NCBI RefSeq assembly: GCF_000230995.2
Contig: NC_019973.1
Location: forward strand, 62,001 to 126,000
DNA from: Mesorhizobium australicum WSM2073
GTDB lineage: Bacteria > Pseudomonadota > Alphaproteobacteria > Rhizobiales > Rhizobiaceae
Direction of reading: 5' to 3'
Length of the DNA: 64,000 nucleotides
How positions within the stretch are numbered: the first letter of the stretch is position 1; every line of letters starts with the position of its first letter. Positions 9,165-19,105 of the stretch are shown in pieces. The translations under genes and the position numbers were made by a program. Under the pieces are notes generated by a model that was not told the DNA's origin, made no database searches, and saw only the letters and a program-made list of their open reading frames with translations.

Positions 9165-11032
9165 TGGCGGCCCTGCCCCGCCGCGATTTCCTGGCTTTGG
9201 GTGGCGCTGCCGCTGCAGCAGCGCTGATGCCGGGCAAAGCCTTTGCAAACGTTGCGACCGGCACCAAGCTGCACGGCCTTTCCGCCTTCGGCGACCTCAA
9301 ATACAAGCCTGATTTCCCGCATTTCGACTATGTCAAAGTCGATGCGCCCAAGGGCGGCATCTTCAATTTCTCGCCGCCGAATTGGGGTTACAACCAGGAT
9401 ACGCAGACTTTCAACACGCTGAACTCCTTCGCCAACAAGGGCGATGCGCCGCCACGCATGGAGATGTGTTTCGACGCGCTGATGGTGCGGGCGCTCGATG
9501 AACCTGACGCGGTCTATGGCCAGATCGCGGATGGCGTGACGCTCTCCGACGACCGCAATGGCTTCACCTTCTCGCTTCGACCCGAGGCGCGTTTCCATGA
9601 CGGCACGCCGCTGACGGCGCAGGATGCTGCCTTCACCTTCAAGCTCTATAAGGAGAAGGGCCATCCCGAGCTATCGCTGTCGCTGACGCACATGGTCGAT
9701 GCCGTTGCCGTCGATGACCGCACACTGCGGCTTACTTTTTCCGGCAAGCAATCCGCCCGGACCGTGCTCAACGTGGTGGAATTCCCGATCCTGTCCAAGG
9801 CCTTCTACACGGCAAATCCCTTCGATTCCTCGCAATTGAACCCGCCCCTCGGCTCCGGCGCCTACAAGGTCGGGCGTTTCTCGGCCGGCGCATGGATCGA
9901 GTACGATCGGGTGGCGGACTATTGGGGTCGTGACCTCGCGTTCAATCGCGGCCAGAACAATTTCGATCGTATCCGCATCGAGTTCTACCAGAACCGCAAC
10001 GCCGGATTCGAAGCCTTCAAGAAGGGTGAGATCACTTATCGCGAGGAATTCGTGTCACGCGTTTGGGCCACCGCCTATGACTTCCCTGCAATGACCGCGG
10101 GCAAAGTGGCCAAGCATGAATTCCCGGCCGAAAAGCGACCCTCGATGCAGGCCACCGCGGTCAATCAGCGGCGAGAGCAGTTTCGCGACCCTAGGGTGAG
10201 GCGGGCGCTCGCGCTATGTTTCGATTTCGAGTGGACGCGCCGCAACTTTTTCTACGGCTCGTACGAGCGTTCGCAATCCTGCTTCGAGAAATCGGACTTT
10301 CGCGCCGAAGGGACACCGTCGCCGCAAGAACTGGCTCTGCTGGAGCCGCTGCGAAGCCAGTTGCCGGCAGAGGTCTTCGGCGAGGCAGTGACCCAGCCCG
10401 CGTCCGACGGCTCCGGTCGCGACCGCAAGCTGCTTGGCCAAGCGGCAAAACTTCTGTCCGCCGCTGGGTGGAAGCGATCAGGCGACTTTGTCGTTAACGA
10501 CAAGGGGGGCCGGCTTTCAGCCGAGTTCATGGTCGATGACGACACCTTCGTCCAGGTCTATTCGCCCTGGGTCGCCAACATGAAGGCGATCGGCATCGAC
10601 GCCACGATACGGTTGGTGGATTCGGCGCAATACCAGTCCAGGCAGGCGAGTTTCGACTTCGACCTCTTGTCTGCTGCCTTTTCGTTCAGCGCGACGCCGA
10701 CTCGGGATGATCTCGAAGTCTTCTTCCATTCGAGCACCGCCGGCGTCTCCGGCTCCCGCAACTTGCCGGGTATCTCCGATCCCGCTGTCGACACGCTGAT
10801 CAATGCCGTGGGCGCGGCAAAGGACCGTGAAAACCTGACCGTGGCGATGCGGGCGCTCGACCGGGTCTTGCGTGCGCGATGCGATTGGATTCCTAGTTGG
10901 TTCCTGGCGAATCATCGCGTTGCCTATTGGGACATGTTCGGCTTTCCCGAACAAAAGCCCGATTTCGGCTTTCCGGTCGAGACGCTGTGGTGGTTCGATA
11001 AAGGCAAGGCGGCAAAAATTGGCAAAGGCTGA
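9164..11032 (+). CDS. yejA: YejA-like extracellular solute-binding protein, second copy (Tat signal)
   Basis: The 622-residue paralogue of the preceding gene starts with a twin-arginine signal (PRRDFLALGG, 5-14; cleavage near GKAFA), unlike the first copy with its Sec signal. It keeps the same landmarks: KVDAPKGGIFNF, RFHDGTPLTAQDA and LGSGAYKVG. The start overlaps the upstream stop in TGATG, so translation is probably coupled. Two binding proteins feeding one permease suggest two substrate ranges. I give yejA to this copy because it lies next to yejB. Confidence 0.92.
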   Translation: MAALPRRDFLALGGAAAAAALMPGKAFANVATGTKLHGLSAFGDLKYKPDFPHFDYVKVDAPKGGIFNFSPPNWGYNQDTQTFNTLNSFANKGDAPPRMEMCFDALMVRALDEPDAVYGQIADGVTLSDDRNGFTFSLRPEARFHDGTPLTAQDAAFTFKLYKEKGHPELSLSLTHMVDAVAVDDRTLRLTFSGKQSARTVLNVVEFPILSKAFYTANPFDSSQLNPPLGSGAYKVGRFSAGAWIEYDRVADYWGRDLAFNRGQNNFDRIRIEFYQNRNAGFEAFKKGEITYREEFVSRVWATAYDFPAMTAGKVAKHEFPAEKRPSMQATAVNQRREQFRDPRVRRALALCFDFEWTRRNFFYGSYERSQSCFEKSDFRAEGTPSPQELALLEPLRSQLPAEVFGEAVTQPASDGSGRDRKLLGQAAKLLSAAGWKRSGDFVVNDKGGRLSAEFMVDDDTFVQVYSPWVANMKAIGIDATIRLVDSAQYQSRQASFDFDLLSAAFSFSATPTRDDLEVFFHSSTAGVSGSRNLPGISDPAVDTLINAVGAAKDRENLTVAMRALDRVLRARCDWIPSWFLANHRVAYWDMFGFPEQKPDFGFPVETLWWFDKGKAAKIGKG

Positions 11033-11062
11033 GATGTCAGTCCCACGAGGGCAGAAGGCCTG

Positions 11063-12157
11063 ATGGGCGCCTATATACTGCGCCGCATCCTTTTGATGAT
11101 CCCGACCCTGTTCGGCATCATGGCGATATCGTTCGCCGTCATCCAGTTCGCGCCTGGCGGGCCGGTCGAGCAGGTCATCGCCAAGCTGACCAACCAGGGC
11201 GGCAGCGACCGCCTCGGCGGTGGCGGCGGCGATGCAGGCGGCTCCAATTTCGACGTCGCCGGCGATGTCAGCTCGAAATATCGCGGCGCCCAGGGCCTCG
11301 ATCCGGAATTCATCAAGAAGCTGGAGAAGCAGTTCGGTTTCGACAAGCCGCCGCTCGAGCGCTTCGGCATGATGCTGTGGAATTATGCCAGGTTCGATTT
11401 CGGCAACAGCTATTTCCGCGATATCTCGGTGCTCGACCTGATCCTGGAAAAGATGCCCGTATCGATTTCGATCGGGCTCTGGATCACCTTGTTGTCCTAT
11501 CTGATCTCGATCCCGCTCGGCATTCGCAAGGCGGTGAAGGACGGCACGCCCTTCGACGTCTGGACCAGTGGGGTCGTCATCGTCGGCTATGCCATTCCAG
11601 GCTTCCTGTTCGGCATCCTTTTGATGGTGCTGTTCGCCGGCGGCTCGTTCTGGGACTGGTTCCCGTTGCGCGGCATCGTCTCGGACAATTGGGACCAATT
11701 GTCGTGGCCGGCCAAGATCGTCGATTATTTCTGGCACATGACGCTGCCGCTGACGGCGCTGGTGTTGTCGGCCTTCGCAACGACCACGCTTTTGACCAAG
11801 AACTCCTTCCTGGAGGAAATCCGCAAGCAGTATGTGGTGACGGCGCGCGCCAAGGGCCTGTCGGAACGGCAGGTGCTTTATGGGCACGTTTTCCGCAACG
11901 CCATGCTGATCGTCATCGCCGGCTTCCCGGGTGCCTTCATCTCGGCCTTCTTCACGGGATCGCTGCTGATCGAGAACATCTTTTCGCTCGACGGGCTCGG
12001 CCTGCTCGGCTTCCGGTCCGTGGTCGAGCGCGACTATCCGGTGGTGTTCGCCAACCTTTATATCTTCTCGCTGCTTGGCCTGTTCGTCGGGCTCCTGTCC
12101 GACCTGATGTACACCTGGGTCGATCCGCGCATCGATTTCGAGCGGAGAGACATCTGA
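11063..12157 (+). CDS. yejB: Peptide ABC transporter permease YejB
   Basis: The 364-residue integral membrane protein is of the oligopeptide permease B type: an N-terminal membrane helix ([18 protein letters not shown]), a long periplasmic insertion rich in Gly (about 50-75), then five further helices and the cytoplasmic EAA-like loop around [20 protein letters not shown]. It ends in the typical [10 protein letters not shown]. It pairs with YejE as the channel. The stop overlaps the yejE start in TGATG. Confidence 0.94.
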   Translation: MGAYILRRILLMIPTLFGIMAISFAVIQFAPGGPVEQVIAKLTNQGGSDRLGGGGGDAGGSNFDVAGDVSSKYRGAQGLDPEFIKKLEKQFGFDKPPLERFGMMLWNYARFDFGNSYFRDISVLDLILEKMPVSISIGLWITLLSYLISIPLGIRKAVKDGTPFDVWTSGVVIVGYAIPGFLFGILLMVLFAGGSFWDWFPLRGIVSDNWDQLSWPAKIVDYFWHMTLPLTALVLSAFATTTLLTKNSFLEEIRKQYVVTARAKGLSERQVLYGHVFRNAMLIVIAGFPGAFISAFFTGSLLIENIFSLDGLGLLGFRSVVERDYPVVFANLYIFSLLGLFVGLLSDLMYTWVDPRIDFERRDI

Positions 12158-13302
12158 TGTCGGAGGCAAGCGTAACCGCCGGTGTCTTGCCGGAGCGGCT
12201 CCCACGGCCGTTCCTGTCGCCGCTCAACAAGCGCCGCCTGCAGAATTTCAAAGCCAACCGGCGCGGCTACTGGTCGCTGTGGATTTTCCTCGTCCTGTTC
12301 GTGCTGTCGCTGTTTGCCGAATTCATCGCCAACGACAAGCCGATCATCGCTTCCTACAAGGGCGAGATCCTTTTCCCGGTGATGGTTGCGTATCCCGAGG
12401 AAAAATTCGGCGGTTTCTATGCCGTCACGGATTATCGCGACCCGGTCATCCAGGACGAGATCAACGCCCATGGCTGGATGATCTGGCCGCCGATCCGCTA
12501 TTCCTACCAGACCGTCAACAACGCCATTCCGGAAGCAGCACCGGCCAAGCCATCATGGGAATATGACGCCAAGACGCGCTGCAACCAATATCCACGAGGA
12601 GCCGATGACCCGGCCTGCAATGTCGGCAACTGGAACTGGTTCGGCACCGACGACCAGGCGCGCGACGTGCTGGCGCGCGTCATTTACGGCTTCCGCATTT
12701 CGGTGCTGTTCGGCCTGATCCTGACCGCGGGTTCGGCGCTGATCGGCGTCGGCGCCGGTGCCTTGCAGGGCTATTTCGGCGGCTGGACCGATCTCCTGTT
12801 CCAGCGCTTCATCGAGATCTGGTCGGCCATTCCCGTGCTCTATCTGCTGCTCATCGTCGCCGCCATCCTGCCGCCGGGCTTCTTCATCCTGCTCGGCCTG
12901 ATGCTGCTGTTTTCCTGGGTGGCGCTGGTCGGGGTGGTGCGGGCGGAGTTCCTGCGCGCCCGCAACTTCGAATATGTCAACGCGGCGCGCGCGCTCGGCG
13001 TGCCCAACCGCACCATCATGTTCCGGCATCTGCTGCCCAACGCCATGGTGGCGACATTGACCTTCCTGCCCTTTTTGCTGAGCGGCTCGATCTCGACGCT
13101 GACCTCGCTAGACTATCTCGGCTTCGGCCTGCCGCCCGGCTCCGCCTCGCTCGGTGAACTGCTCAAGCAGGCGCAGCGCAATCTCAACGCGCCTTGGCTC
13201 GGCATTTCCGGCTTCGTCGTCATCTCGCTGATGCTGTCGCTGCTGGTATTTGTCGGCGAGGCGACGCGCGACGCCTTCGATCCGCGCAAGACGTTCAAAT
13301 GA
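12157..13302 (+). CDS. yejE: Peptide ABC transporter permease YejE
   Basis: The 381-residue permease has one N-terminal helix (about 35-53), a large periplasmic loop (about 60-170) with two cysteines, then the permease core with FGTDDQARDVLARVIYGFR and the EAA loop around ARALGVPNRTIMFRHLLPNA. The start is set by the 1-base overlap with yejB. The stop overlaps yejF in ATGA. Length and loop size fit YejE rather than DppC. Confidence 0.94.
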   Translation: MSEASVTAGVLPERLPRPFLSPLNKRRLQNFKANRRGYWSLWIFLVLFVLSLFAEFIANDKPIIASYKGEILFPVMVAYPEEKFGGFYAVTDYRDPVIQDEINAHGWMIWPPIRYSYQTVNNAIPEAAPAKPSWEYDAKTRCNQYPRGADDPACNVGNWNWFGTDDQARDVLARVIYGFRISVLFGLILTAGSALIGVGAGALQGYFGGWTDLLFQRFIEIWSAIPVLYLLLIVAAILPPGFFILLGLMLLFSWVALVGVVRAEFLRARNFEYVNAARALGVPNRTIMFRHLLPNAMVATLTFLPFLLSGSISTLTSLDYLGFGLPPGSASLGELLKQAQRNLNAPWLGISGFVVISLMLSLLVFVGEATRDAFDPRKTFK

Positions 13303-14930
13303 GCGATGCTCCCTTGCTCAGCGTGCAGGACCTCAGCGTCGCCTTCAGCCAGGGCGGCGGCCAGTCAGTCGCCGTCGACCACATTTCGTTCGACATCGCC
13401 AGGGGCGAGACGGTGGCGCTGGTCGGCGAATCCGGCTCCGGCAAATCGGTCTCGGCGCTGTCGGTGCTGAAGCTGCTGCCCTATCCCAGCGCCAGCCACC
13501 CCTCGGGCAAGATCCTGTTTCAGGGTGCCGACCTGCTCGCCATGAGCGAGAAGCAATTGCGCCAGGTGCGCGGCAACAAGATCACCATGATCTTCCAGGA
13601 GCCGATGACCTCGCTCAATCCGTTGCACACGATCGAGCACCAGATCGTCGAAATCCTGAAGCTGCATCAAGGCATGGGCGACCGTCCGGCCAAGGCGCGC
13701 ACGTTGGCCCTGCTCAATGAGGTCGGCATCCGCGATCCGCAGAAGCGTCTGGACGCCTATCCGCATCAGCTGTCCGGCGGCCAGCGCCAGCGCGTCATGA
13801 TCGCCATGGCGCTCGCCAACGAGCCGGAACTGTTAATCGCGGACGAGCCGACGACCGCGCTCGACGTCACGGTGCAGGCACAGATCCTCGAACTGCTCGC
13901 GGGCCTCAAAAGCCGCAAGGGCATGTCGATGCTGTTCATCACCCATGACCTCGGCATCGTGCGCAAGATCGCCGACCGGGTCTGCGTGATGACCAAGGGC
14001 AAGATCGTCGAGACCGGACCGACCAAGGACATCTTCGCCAACCCTCAGCACCCCTATACGCGCCATCTTCTGGCCGCCGAGCCGAAAGGCAAGCCGCCGG
14101 CCGCCAATGCCGACGCCAAGCCTGTCATGACCGGCAAGGACATCAAGGTCTGGTTTCCGATCAAGCAGGGGTTCTTCCGGCGCACGATCGATCATGTGAA
14201 GGCGGTCGACGGCATCGACGTCACCGTGCGCGCCGGCCAGACGCTGGGCGTGGTCGGCGAATCCGGTTCGGGCAAGACGACGCTCGGCCTGGCACTGGCG
14301 CGCATGATCTCGTCGACCGGGACGATCCAGTTCAACGGCCGAGACATCAACCAGCTCACCTTCAACGCCATGCGACCGCTCAGGCGCGAATTGCAGATCG
14401 TCTTCCAGGATCCGTTCGGCTCGCTCAGCCCGCGCATGTCGATCGCCGAGATCATCGAGGAAGGGCTTAAGATCCACGAGCCAAAGCTGTCGCCCGACGA
14501 GCGCGACGACAAGGTGGCCGCCGTGCTGAAGGAAGTCGGGCTCGATCCGGCGACCCGCAACCGCTATCCGCACGAGTTTTCCGGCGGCCAGCGCCAACGT
14601 GTCGCCATCGCCCGCGCCATGGTGCTCAACCCGCGCTTCGTCATGCTGGACGAGCCGACATCGGCGCTCGACATGAGCGTGCAGGCACAGGTCGTCGATC
14701 TCCTGCGCAATTTGCAGGCCAAGCACGACCTCGCCTATCTTTTCATCAGCCACGACCTCAAGGTCATCCGGGCGCTGGCCAATGACGTCATCGTCATGCG
14801 CAACGGCCAGATCGTCGAAGCCGGCCCTTCCGAACAGATTTTTGGAAATCCGCAAACCGACTATACTCGGGCTCTGATCTCGGCCGCTTTCAAGATCGAG
14901 ACAGCGCCGACAGGCGTGGTCAGCGAGTGA
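13299..14930 (+). CDS. yejF: Peptide ABC transporter ATPase YejF (two ABC domains)
   Basis: The 543-residue protein carries two ABC ATPase domains in one chain. Domain 1 has Walker A GESGSGKS (43-50), signature LSGGQ (158-162) and Walker B LLIADEP (178-184). Domain 2 has Walker [10 protein letters not shown] (320-328), signature FSGGQRQR and Walker B VMLDEP. Each is followed by an oligopeptide-type C-terminal extension. It powers YejBE. The four-base overlap with yejE marks the last gene of a yejAABEF operon. In enteric bacteria the same complex imports peptides, including microcin C. Confidence 0.95.
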   Translation: MSDAPLLSVQDLSVAFSQGGGQSVAVDHISFDIARGETVALVGESGSGKSVSALSVLKLLPYPSASHPSGKILFQGADLLAMSEKQLRQVRGNKITMIFQEPMTSLNPLHTIEHQIVEILKLHQGMGDRPAKARTLALLNEVGIRDPQKRLDAYPHQLSGGQRQRVMIAMALANEPELLIADEPTTALDVTVQAQILELLAGLKSRKGMSMLFITHDLGIVRKIADRVCVMTKGKIVETGPTKDIFANPQHPYTRHLLAAEPKGKPPAANADAKPVMTGKDIKVWFPIKQGFFRRTIDHVKAVDGIDVTVRAGQTLGVVGESGSGKTTLGLALARMISSTGTIQFNGRDINQLTFNAMRPLRRELQIVFQDPFGSLSPRMSIAEIIEEGLKIHEPKLSPDERDDKVAAVLKEVGLDPATRNRYPHEFSGGQRQRVAIARAMVLNPRFVMLDEPTSALDMSVQAQVVDLLRNLQAKHDLAYLFISHDLKVIRALANDVIVMRNGQIVEAGPSEQIFGNPQTDYTRALISAAFKIETAPTGVVSE

Positions 14931-14960
14931 TCCGCACAAGGAAGGACTGAACGAACCGCG

Positions 14961-15902
14961 ATGGAAAAAGGCCGCATCCTGCTTGCCGTCACCGGCTTTC
15001 ATCCGCAGCGCTGGCGCGACCTGCTGTCGGCCGAGCGCGAGGTGGTGCTGGAACCGGACGGCCCCAAGGATCCCTCGATCACCTATGCGGTGGTGTGGAA
15101 GCAGAAGCCCAATTTGATGTCGTCGCTGCCCAATCTGCGCGCCATCTTCTCGATCGGCGCCGGCGTCGACCATATCTTCGCCGATCCCGGCCTGCCCGAC
15201 GTGCCGATCGTCAAGGTCGTCGCCGACAACCTCACCCAGTACATGACCGAGTACGTCGTCTGGCGGGTGCTCGATCACCATCGCCAGGGCCTGCTCTACC
15301 GGTCGCAGCAGCCAAAGAAGATCTGGCACGAGCCACAGCAGAGGCCGGCCGGTGACATTTCCGTCGGCATCATGGGACTTGGCAGTCTCGGCCGCGCGGC
15401 AGCCTCGGCGCTGCTGTCGCTGGGCTTTGCGGTCAATGGCTGGTCGCGCACGGACCGGCCAATGGAAGCGGTGGCGACGTATGGCGGCGAAGCCGGGCTG
15501 ATCCCATTCCTCAACGCCACCGACATTCTGGTCGTGCTTCTGCCGCTGACGCCGGACACGCAAGGCATCGTCAACTACGGCGTGCTGAAGGAATTGAGGA
15601 AACGCAACGGCCTCGGCGGCTCGGTGCTGATCAATGCCGGACGCGGCCGCCTGCAGAAGGACGCCGACATCGTGCGCGCGCTGGATGACGGCACGCTGAA
15701 GGAGGCGAGCCTCGACGTGTTCGAGGTGGAACCACTGCCGAAGACCAGCCCGTTGTGGAACCACCCGAAGGTGTTCGTGACGCCGCATGCCGCGGCGACT
15801 TCCGATCCAGCCCATCTGGCGCCGCTCATGCTGCGCCAGATGGACGCTTTCGAACGCGGCGAAAGGCTCGACAATCTGGTGGACCGCAAAGCAGGATACT
15901 AG
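14961..15902 (+). CDS. Glyoxylate/hydroxypyruvate reductase A-like dehydrogenase
   Basis: The 313-residue D-2-hydroxyacid dehydrogenase shows the NAD(P)-binding GLGSLG (139-144) and the catalytic trio R228 (NAGRG), E257 (FEVEP) and H276 (TPHAAA). The overall pattern is that of the GhrA subfamily, which reduces glyoxylate and hydroxypyruvate. It begins 30 bp after yejF and could be read through from that operon, although a metabolic link is not obvious. The exact substrate is not certain from sequence. Confidence 0.88.
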   Translation: MEKGRILLAVTGFHPQRWRDLLSAEREVVLEPDGPKDPSITYAVVWKQKPNLMSSLPNLRAIFSIGAGVDHIFADPGLPDVPIVKVVADNLTQYMTEYVVWRVLDHHRQGLLYRSQQPKKIWHEPQQRPAGDISVGIMGLGSLGRAAASALLSLGFAVNGWSRTDRPMEAVATYGGEAGLIPFLNATDILVVLLPLTPDTQGIVNYGVLKELRKRNGLGGSVLINAGRGRLQKDADIVRALDDGTLKEASLDVFEVEPLPKTSPLWNHPKVFVTPHAAATSDPAHLAPLMLRQMDAFERGERLDNLVDRKAGY

Positions 15903-16002
15903 AGCGGTTCAGCGTTTTATGGAATCGCCGACCCGCTCTAATTCTTTGTTTTTACGCAATTCCGGACGGAAAACCGCTACGCACTTTTCCTGGAATTGCT
16001 CT
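15903..16002 (+). repeat. Rhizobial palindromic intergenic repeat
   Basis: About 100 bp directly after the reductase stop, running from AGAGCGGTTCAGCG to GGAATTGCTCT. It has nested inverted parts: AGAGCGG with CCGCTCT, GCAATTCC with GGAATTGC, and AGCGGTT with AACCGCT. I recognise it as a dispersed repeat common in Mesorhizobium and relatives. It sits between convergent genes and may act as an mRNA-end structure. Orientation is arbitrary. Confidence 0.75.
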
Positions 16003-16017
16003 AGCCAGACGTCCTCG

Positions 16018-16560
16018 TCACCTGGCCAAATCCCAGTCCTGAAAACATTTCTTGATCGCCCGGACCGACGACAGTTGCAGCTTCGGCAGGTTGACTTGGT
16101 CGAACGTCGCCCGGTATCTTGAGCGGTTTTTCGGCGTGGTCACGGCAATGTGGTGGATCATGTCCCATTTGGTGCTGTCGCGCCCACCCTCCAAGGCTCC
16201 GCGTCTCTCCTTCTCGAACAAGGTACGCCTGAAATAGCGCAGCAGACTTGCCGGGGTGGAAATGTCCAGCAGGATCAATCCGGTCGCGCGCTGGAAGCGT
16301 TGCGGCATGCAAACCGAGTAATTTCCGTCCATCACCCACCGTTCGCTGGCGATCGCTGCGTCATGCAAGGCAATGAATTCGTCCCTCGGACGCTGCAGCC
16401 AATCCGTGTTGGGCAGGTGAAAGAGCAGATCAAGATGAATGGGTGTCAGGCCACGCTTGCGCGCGATCGCGTCGGCAAGCGTCGACTTGCCGCTGTTCGA
16501 CGGGCCCAGGATACAGATGCGGTCGCCGAAGTCCGAGAGCTTCATTTGGGCAACACGCAT
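16018..16560 (-). CDS. P-loop NTPase of the FlaR/adenylate-kinase-like family
   Basis: The 180-residue product has a Walker A GPSNSGKST (19-27), followed by HLDLLFHLPNTDW and the family motif WVMDGNYS. Such small proteins (often labelled topology modulation protein or AAA ATPase) resemble nucleotide or shikimate kinases, but their substrate is unknown. ATG 16560 overlaps the upstream lipoprotein stop by one base; an internal ATG at 16545 is an alternative. Confidence 0.82.
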   Translation of the reverse strand: MRVAQMKLSDFGDRICILGPSNSGKSTLADAIARKRGLTPIHLDLLFHLPNTDWLQRPRDEFIALHDAAIASERWVMDGNYSVCMPQRFQRATGLILLDISTPASLLRYFRRTLFEKERRGALEGGRDSTKWDMIHHIAVTTPKNRSRYRATFDQVNLPKLQLSSVRAIKKCFQDWDLAR

Positions 16561-16919
16561 CAGCCAGGCAGCGCGAACTTCTTCTGCTTGTCCGGTTTGC
16601 CGCAGTCGCGGCGATCGATCGACCGGTTCATGGCATCGATTTCGCCTGACGCCTTGTCGCTGTCGCGTTGAGCCTTGGAACGCATGTCGGGCGTGAACGG
16701 GCCAAAACCCATGGCAGGATTGGAAAAAGTCGGCTTGGCGGTCGTGGGGAGACTATATTGCTGCGCCAATCCGTTGCGCCGCGACAGCAACTGATCGCAT
16801 GGCACGCTGTCATATTGCAGCGAGGACTCGACGTTGGCGTCCTGCCGCTCGGACGCTGAATTGCCCACGCAGCCGGTGGTTACGAGGCAAGACGCCAAAA
16901 TCATCACGTTCCAGCGCAT
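16560..16919 (-). CDS. Small putative lipoprotein
   Basis: The 119-residue product starts MRWNVMILASCLVTTGC, a short hydrophobic leader ending in a lipobox-like TTGC, so lipidation at Cys17 is likely although the -3 residue is unusual. The mature part has two more Cys and a Lys-rich end. No known domain. ATG 16919 has a strong AGGAGGA site, which rules out the longer open frame upstream. Coupled by overlap to the P-loop gene. Confidence 0.72.
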   Translation of the reverse strand: MRWNVMILASCLVTTGCVGNSASERQDANVESSLQYDSVPCDQLLSRRNGLAQQYSLPTTAKPTFSNPAMGFGPFTPDMRSKAQRDSDKASGEIDAMNRSIDRRDCGKPDKQKKFALPG

Positions 16920-17019
16920 AGAAGTGCTCCTCCTGATATCCCGCCCTGATGCGACCAGATCGCAAATATCGGTCGCGCACGCAAATCGGACTTTTTCGCA
17001 GCAGCGCAAAGAGTTGCCC

Positions 17020-17940
17020 TCACAGGGGACCGGCTTTCCATGCCACGACGGCCAGGCCTTTGACAGGCTCGCGGCGATCCCAGCGGATGGTTGTCGGCTC
17101 CAGCGCGAGGACCGAGAGGCCGTTGGCCTCGAGGGTCCGTACGACATAGCCATCCGAATGGGCGTAGCGCCGGGAGGGCTGCAGCGCGAACTCGCCACCG
17201 CCTTCCGCCAGGCTCTCGACTGAAAAGGCAAACAGGCCACCGTCGGCGAGCAGGCCGGCGACCACTCCCACCAGACCTTCGAGGCCGCCGATGTAGATCA
17301 GCACGTCGGCTGACGTCACCAGATCGGCCCTGTCGCCCGAATAGGAAAAATCCTGCAAATCCGCTTTCGTCAGCGCGTCGTAGATGCCTTTTGCCCGCGC
17401 CTTCTTCAGCATCCTTGCCGAGATGTCGAACCCCTCCAGCCGGTCGACGATCGGCCTCAGCTTCTCGCCCATCAGCCCAGTGCCGCAACCCAGGTCGAGC
17501 GCCAGGCGGAGGCGGCCCGGCCTTGCCTTGCGGATGGCCGCGTCGAGCACCTCGGGCAGCCGGTAGTCGAGCTTGCCTACCAGCATGTCCTCGAATGTCT
17601 CGGCATAGTGGTCGAACAGCGTTTCGACAAAGGCGCTGGGCGGCGTCATGGAGACCGGACCTTTGCCGATCAGCTGCAATTTGAGAGCCGCGCCCTGGCG
17701 ATCGGCCGGATCCAGTTTCAACGCCGTCGTCCAGGCCTGCGCCGCCAGGTCGAGCCTGCCCGATGCCTCCTGCATCTCGCCCAGGCGAAACCAGCCCATT
17801 GCCCATTGCGGCGCCAGTTCCAGGCCGCCGAGCAGCAACTCGGCGGCAGCGGCATGATCGCCGGAGGCAACGAGCATTTCGGCATAGTCCGCACGGCGAT
17901 CGGCGTTCGGGTCGCCCGACGAGGTCTGAAGCGGTTTCAT
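17020..17940 (-). CDS. TPR-containing class I SAM-dependent methyltransferase
   Basis: The 306-residue protein has two TPR-like helical repeats (about 15-82) followed by a Rossmann methyltransferase domain with motif I LDLGCGTG (149-156), then FDISARMLKKA and a post-I acidic loop. It is likely to methylate a protein or small molecule; the TPR part would mediate binding. The long open frame upstream is a shadow of the opposite-strand exonuclease gene; ATG 17940 gives the natural start. Divergent from the exonuclease gene across 150 bp. Confidence 0.85.
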   Translation of the reverse strand: MKPLQTSSGDPNADRRADYAEMLVASGDHAAAAELLLGGLELAPQWAMGWFRLGEMQEASGRLDLAAQAWTTALKLDPADRQGAALKLQLIGKGPVSMTPPSAFVETLFDHYAETFEDMLVGKLDYRLPEVLDAAIRKARPGRLRLALDLGCGTGLMGEKLRPIVDRLEGFDISARMLKKARAKGIYDALTKADLQDFSYSGDRADLVTSADVLIYIGGLEGLVGVVAGLLADGGLFAFSVESLAEGGGEFALQPSRRYAHSDGYVVRTLEANGLSVLALEPTTIRWDRREPVKGLAVVAWKAGPL

Positions 17941-18090
17941 GATGATGGTTTCCACCTGCAGGGAGCCGGCCGCCCATATCTGTAGAGCAAAGAATGCCGA
18001 AGCTGAACTGAATTGGACAGGCTTTGCCCGGGAGTCAGCAGTCTCGGCCAACAGGCTTCCCGCGGCGGAATTATATCCTATCTTGGCACC

Positions 18091-19101
18091 ATGCGCGCCA
18101 GCGACCTGCTTCATCCCCGGCCCGAAGGCCTCTACTGCCCGCCGGGCGATTTCTTCATCGACCCGGTGCGGCCGGTGAACCGGGCGCTGATCACGCACGG
18201 CCATTCCGACCATGCGCGTTCCGGCCACGGCTCGGTGCTTGCGACACAGCAGACGCTCGACATCATGGGACTTCGCTACGGCGAGGATTTCGCGGGGACG
18301 ACGCAGACAGCCAGGCTCGGCGAGACGATTGCCCTCAACGGCGTCGATGTCAGCTTTCATCCGGCCGGCCATGTGCTGGGTTCGGCGCAGATATCGGTCG
18401 AGCACCAGGGCAGGCGCATCGTCGCCTCCGGCGACTACAAGCGGCAGAAGGATGCGACCTGCGCGCCCTTCGAGCCGATCCGCTGCGACATCTTCATCAC
18501 CGAGGCGACTTTCGGCCTGCCGGTGTTTCGCCATCCGCCAGACACGGAAGAGATCGCCCGGCTGCTGAAATCGGCGGCGCAATTCCCGGAGCGCTCGCAC
18601 CTGGTCGGAGCTTACGCGCTGGGCAAGGCGCAACGCGTGATGCGGCTGTTGCGCGACGCCGGTTACGACAAGCCGCTCTACATCCATGGCGCGCTGGCCA
18701 AGCTCAGCGCGTATTACCAGAGCCAGGGCATCGATCTCGGCGATCTCGAGCCGGCGACCGTGGAGAGCGGGGCCAAGCAAGATTTCGCCGGCGCCATCGT
18801 GGTCGGCCCGCCATCGGCCTTCGCCGACCGCTGGGCGCGGCGCTTTCCCGATCCGATCTCGTGCTTCGCGTCGGGCTGGATGCGCATCCGCCAGCGCGCC
18901 AAGCAAGGCGGCGTCGAACTGCCGCTGATCATCTCGGATCATGCCGACTGGGACGAACTCACCGCCACCATCAAGGAGACCGGAGCCGCCGAAATCTGGG
19001 TCACGCACGGCCGCGAGGAAGCGCTGGTGCGCTGGTGCGAACTGGAAGGCATCGCCGCCCGCCCGCTGCATCTGGTGGGCTATGAGGATGAGGGCGATTG
19101 A
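18091..19101 (+). CDS. Ligase-associated DNA exonuclease (metallo-beta-lactamase/beta-CASP fold)
   Basis: The 336-residue protein has the metal-binding motif HGHSDH (36-41), FHPAGHVLGSAQ and a C-terminal WVTHGREEAL, as in the mRNA 3'-end-processing-factor-like nucleases found with bacterial ATP-dependent ligases. It probably trims DNA ends in a repair pathway. The ligase start lies four bases after its stop, which strongly supports a shared role. ATG 18091 is chosen because upstream codons run into the divergent promoter. Confidence 0.9.
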   Translation: MRASDLLHPRPEGLYCPPGDFFIDPVRPVNRALITHGHSDHARSGHGSVLATQQTLDIMGLRYGEDFAGTTQTARLGETIALNGVDVSFHPAGHVLGSAQISVEHQGRRIVASGDYKRQKDATCAPFEPIRCDIFITEATFGLPVFRHPPDTEEIARLLKSAAQFPERSHLVGAYALGKAQRVMRLLRDAGYDKPLYIHGALAKLSAYYQSQGIDLGDLEPATVESGAKQDFAGAIVVGPPSAFADRWARRFPDPISCFASGWMRIRQRAKQGGVELPLIISDHADWDELTATIKETGAAEIWVTHGREEALVRWCELEGIAARPLHLVGYEDEGD

Positions 19102-19105
19102 CGGC

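Noticed and set aside
10517..12205. A 562-codon open frame on the minus strand
   Set aside because: Shadow of the second yejA gene and yejB; composition is that of a reverse frame and it would overlap two certain genes.
13833..15815. A 660-codon open frame on the minus strand
   Set aside because: Runs opposite yejF and the GhrA-like gene; no family features and extreme His/Asp/Arg bias.
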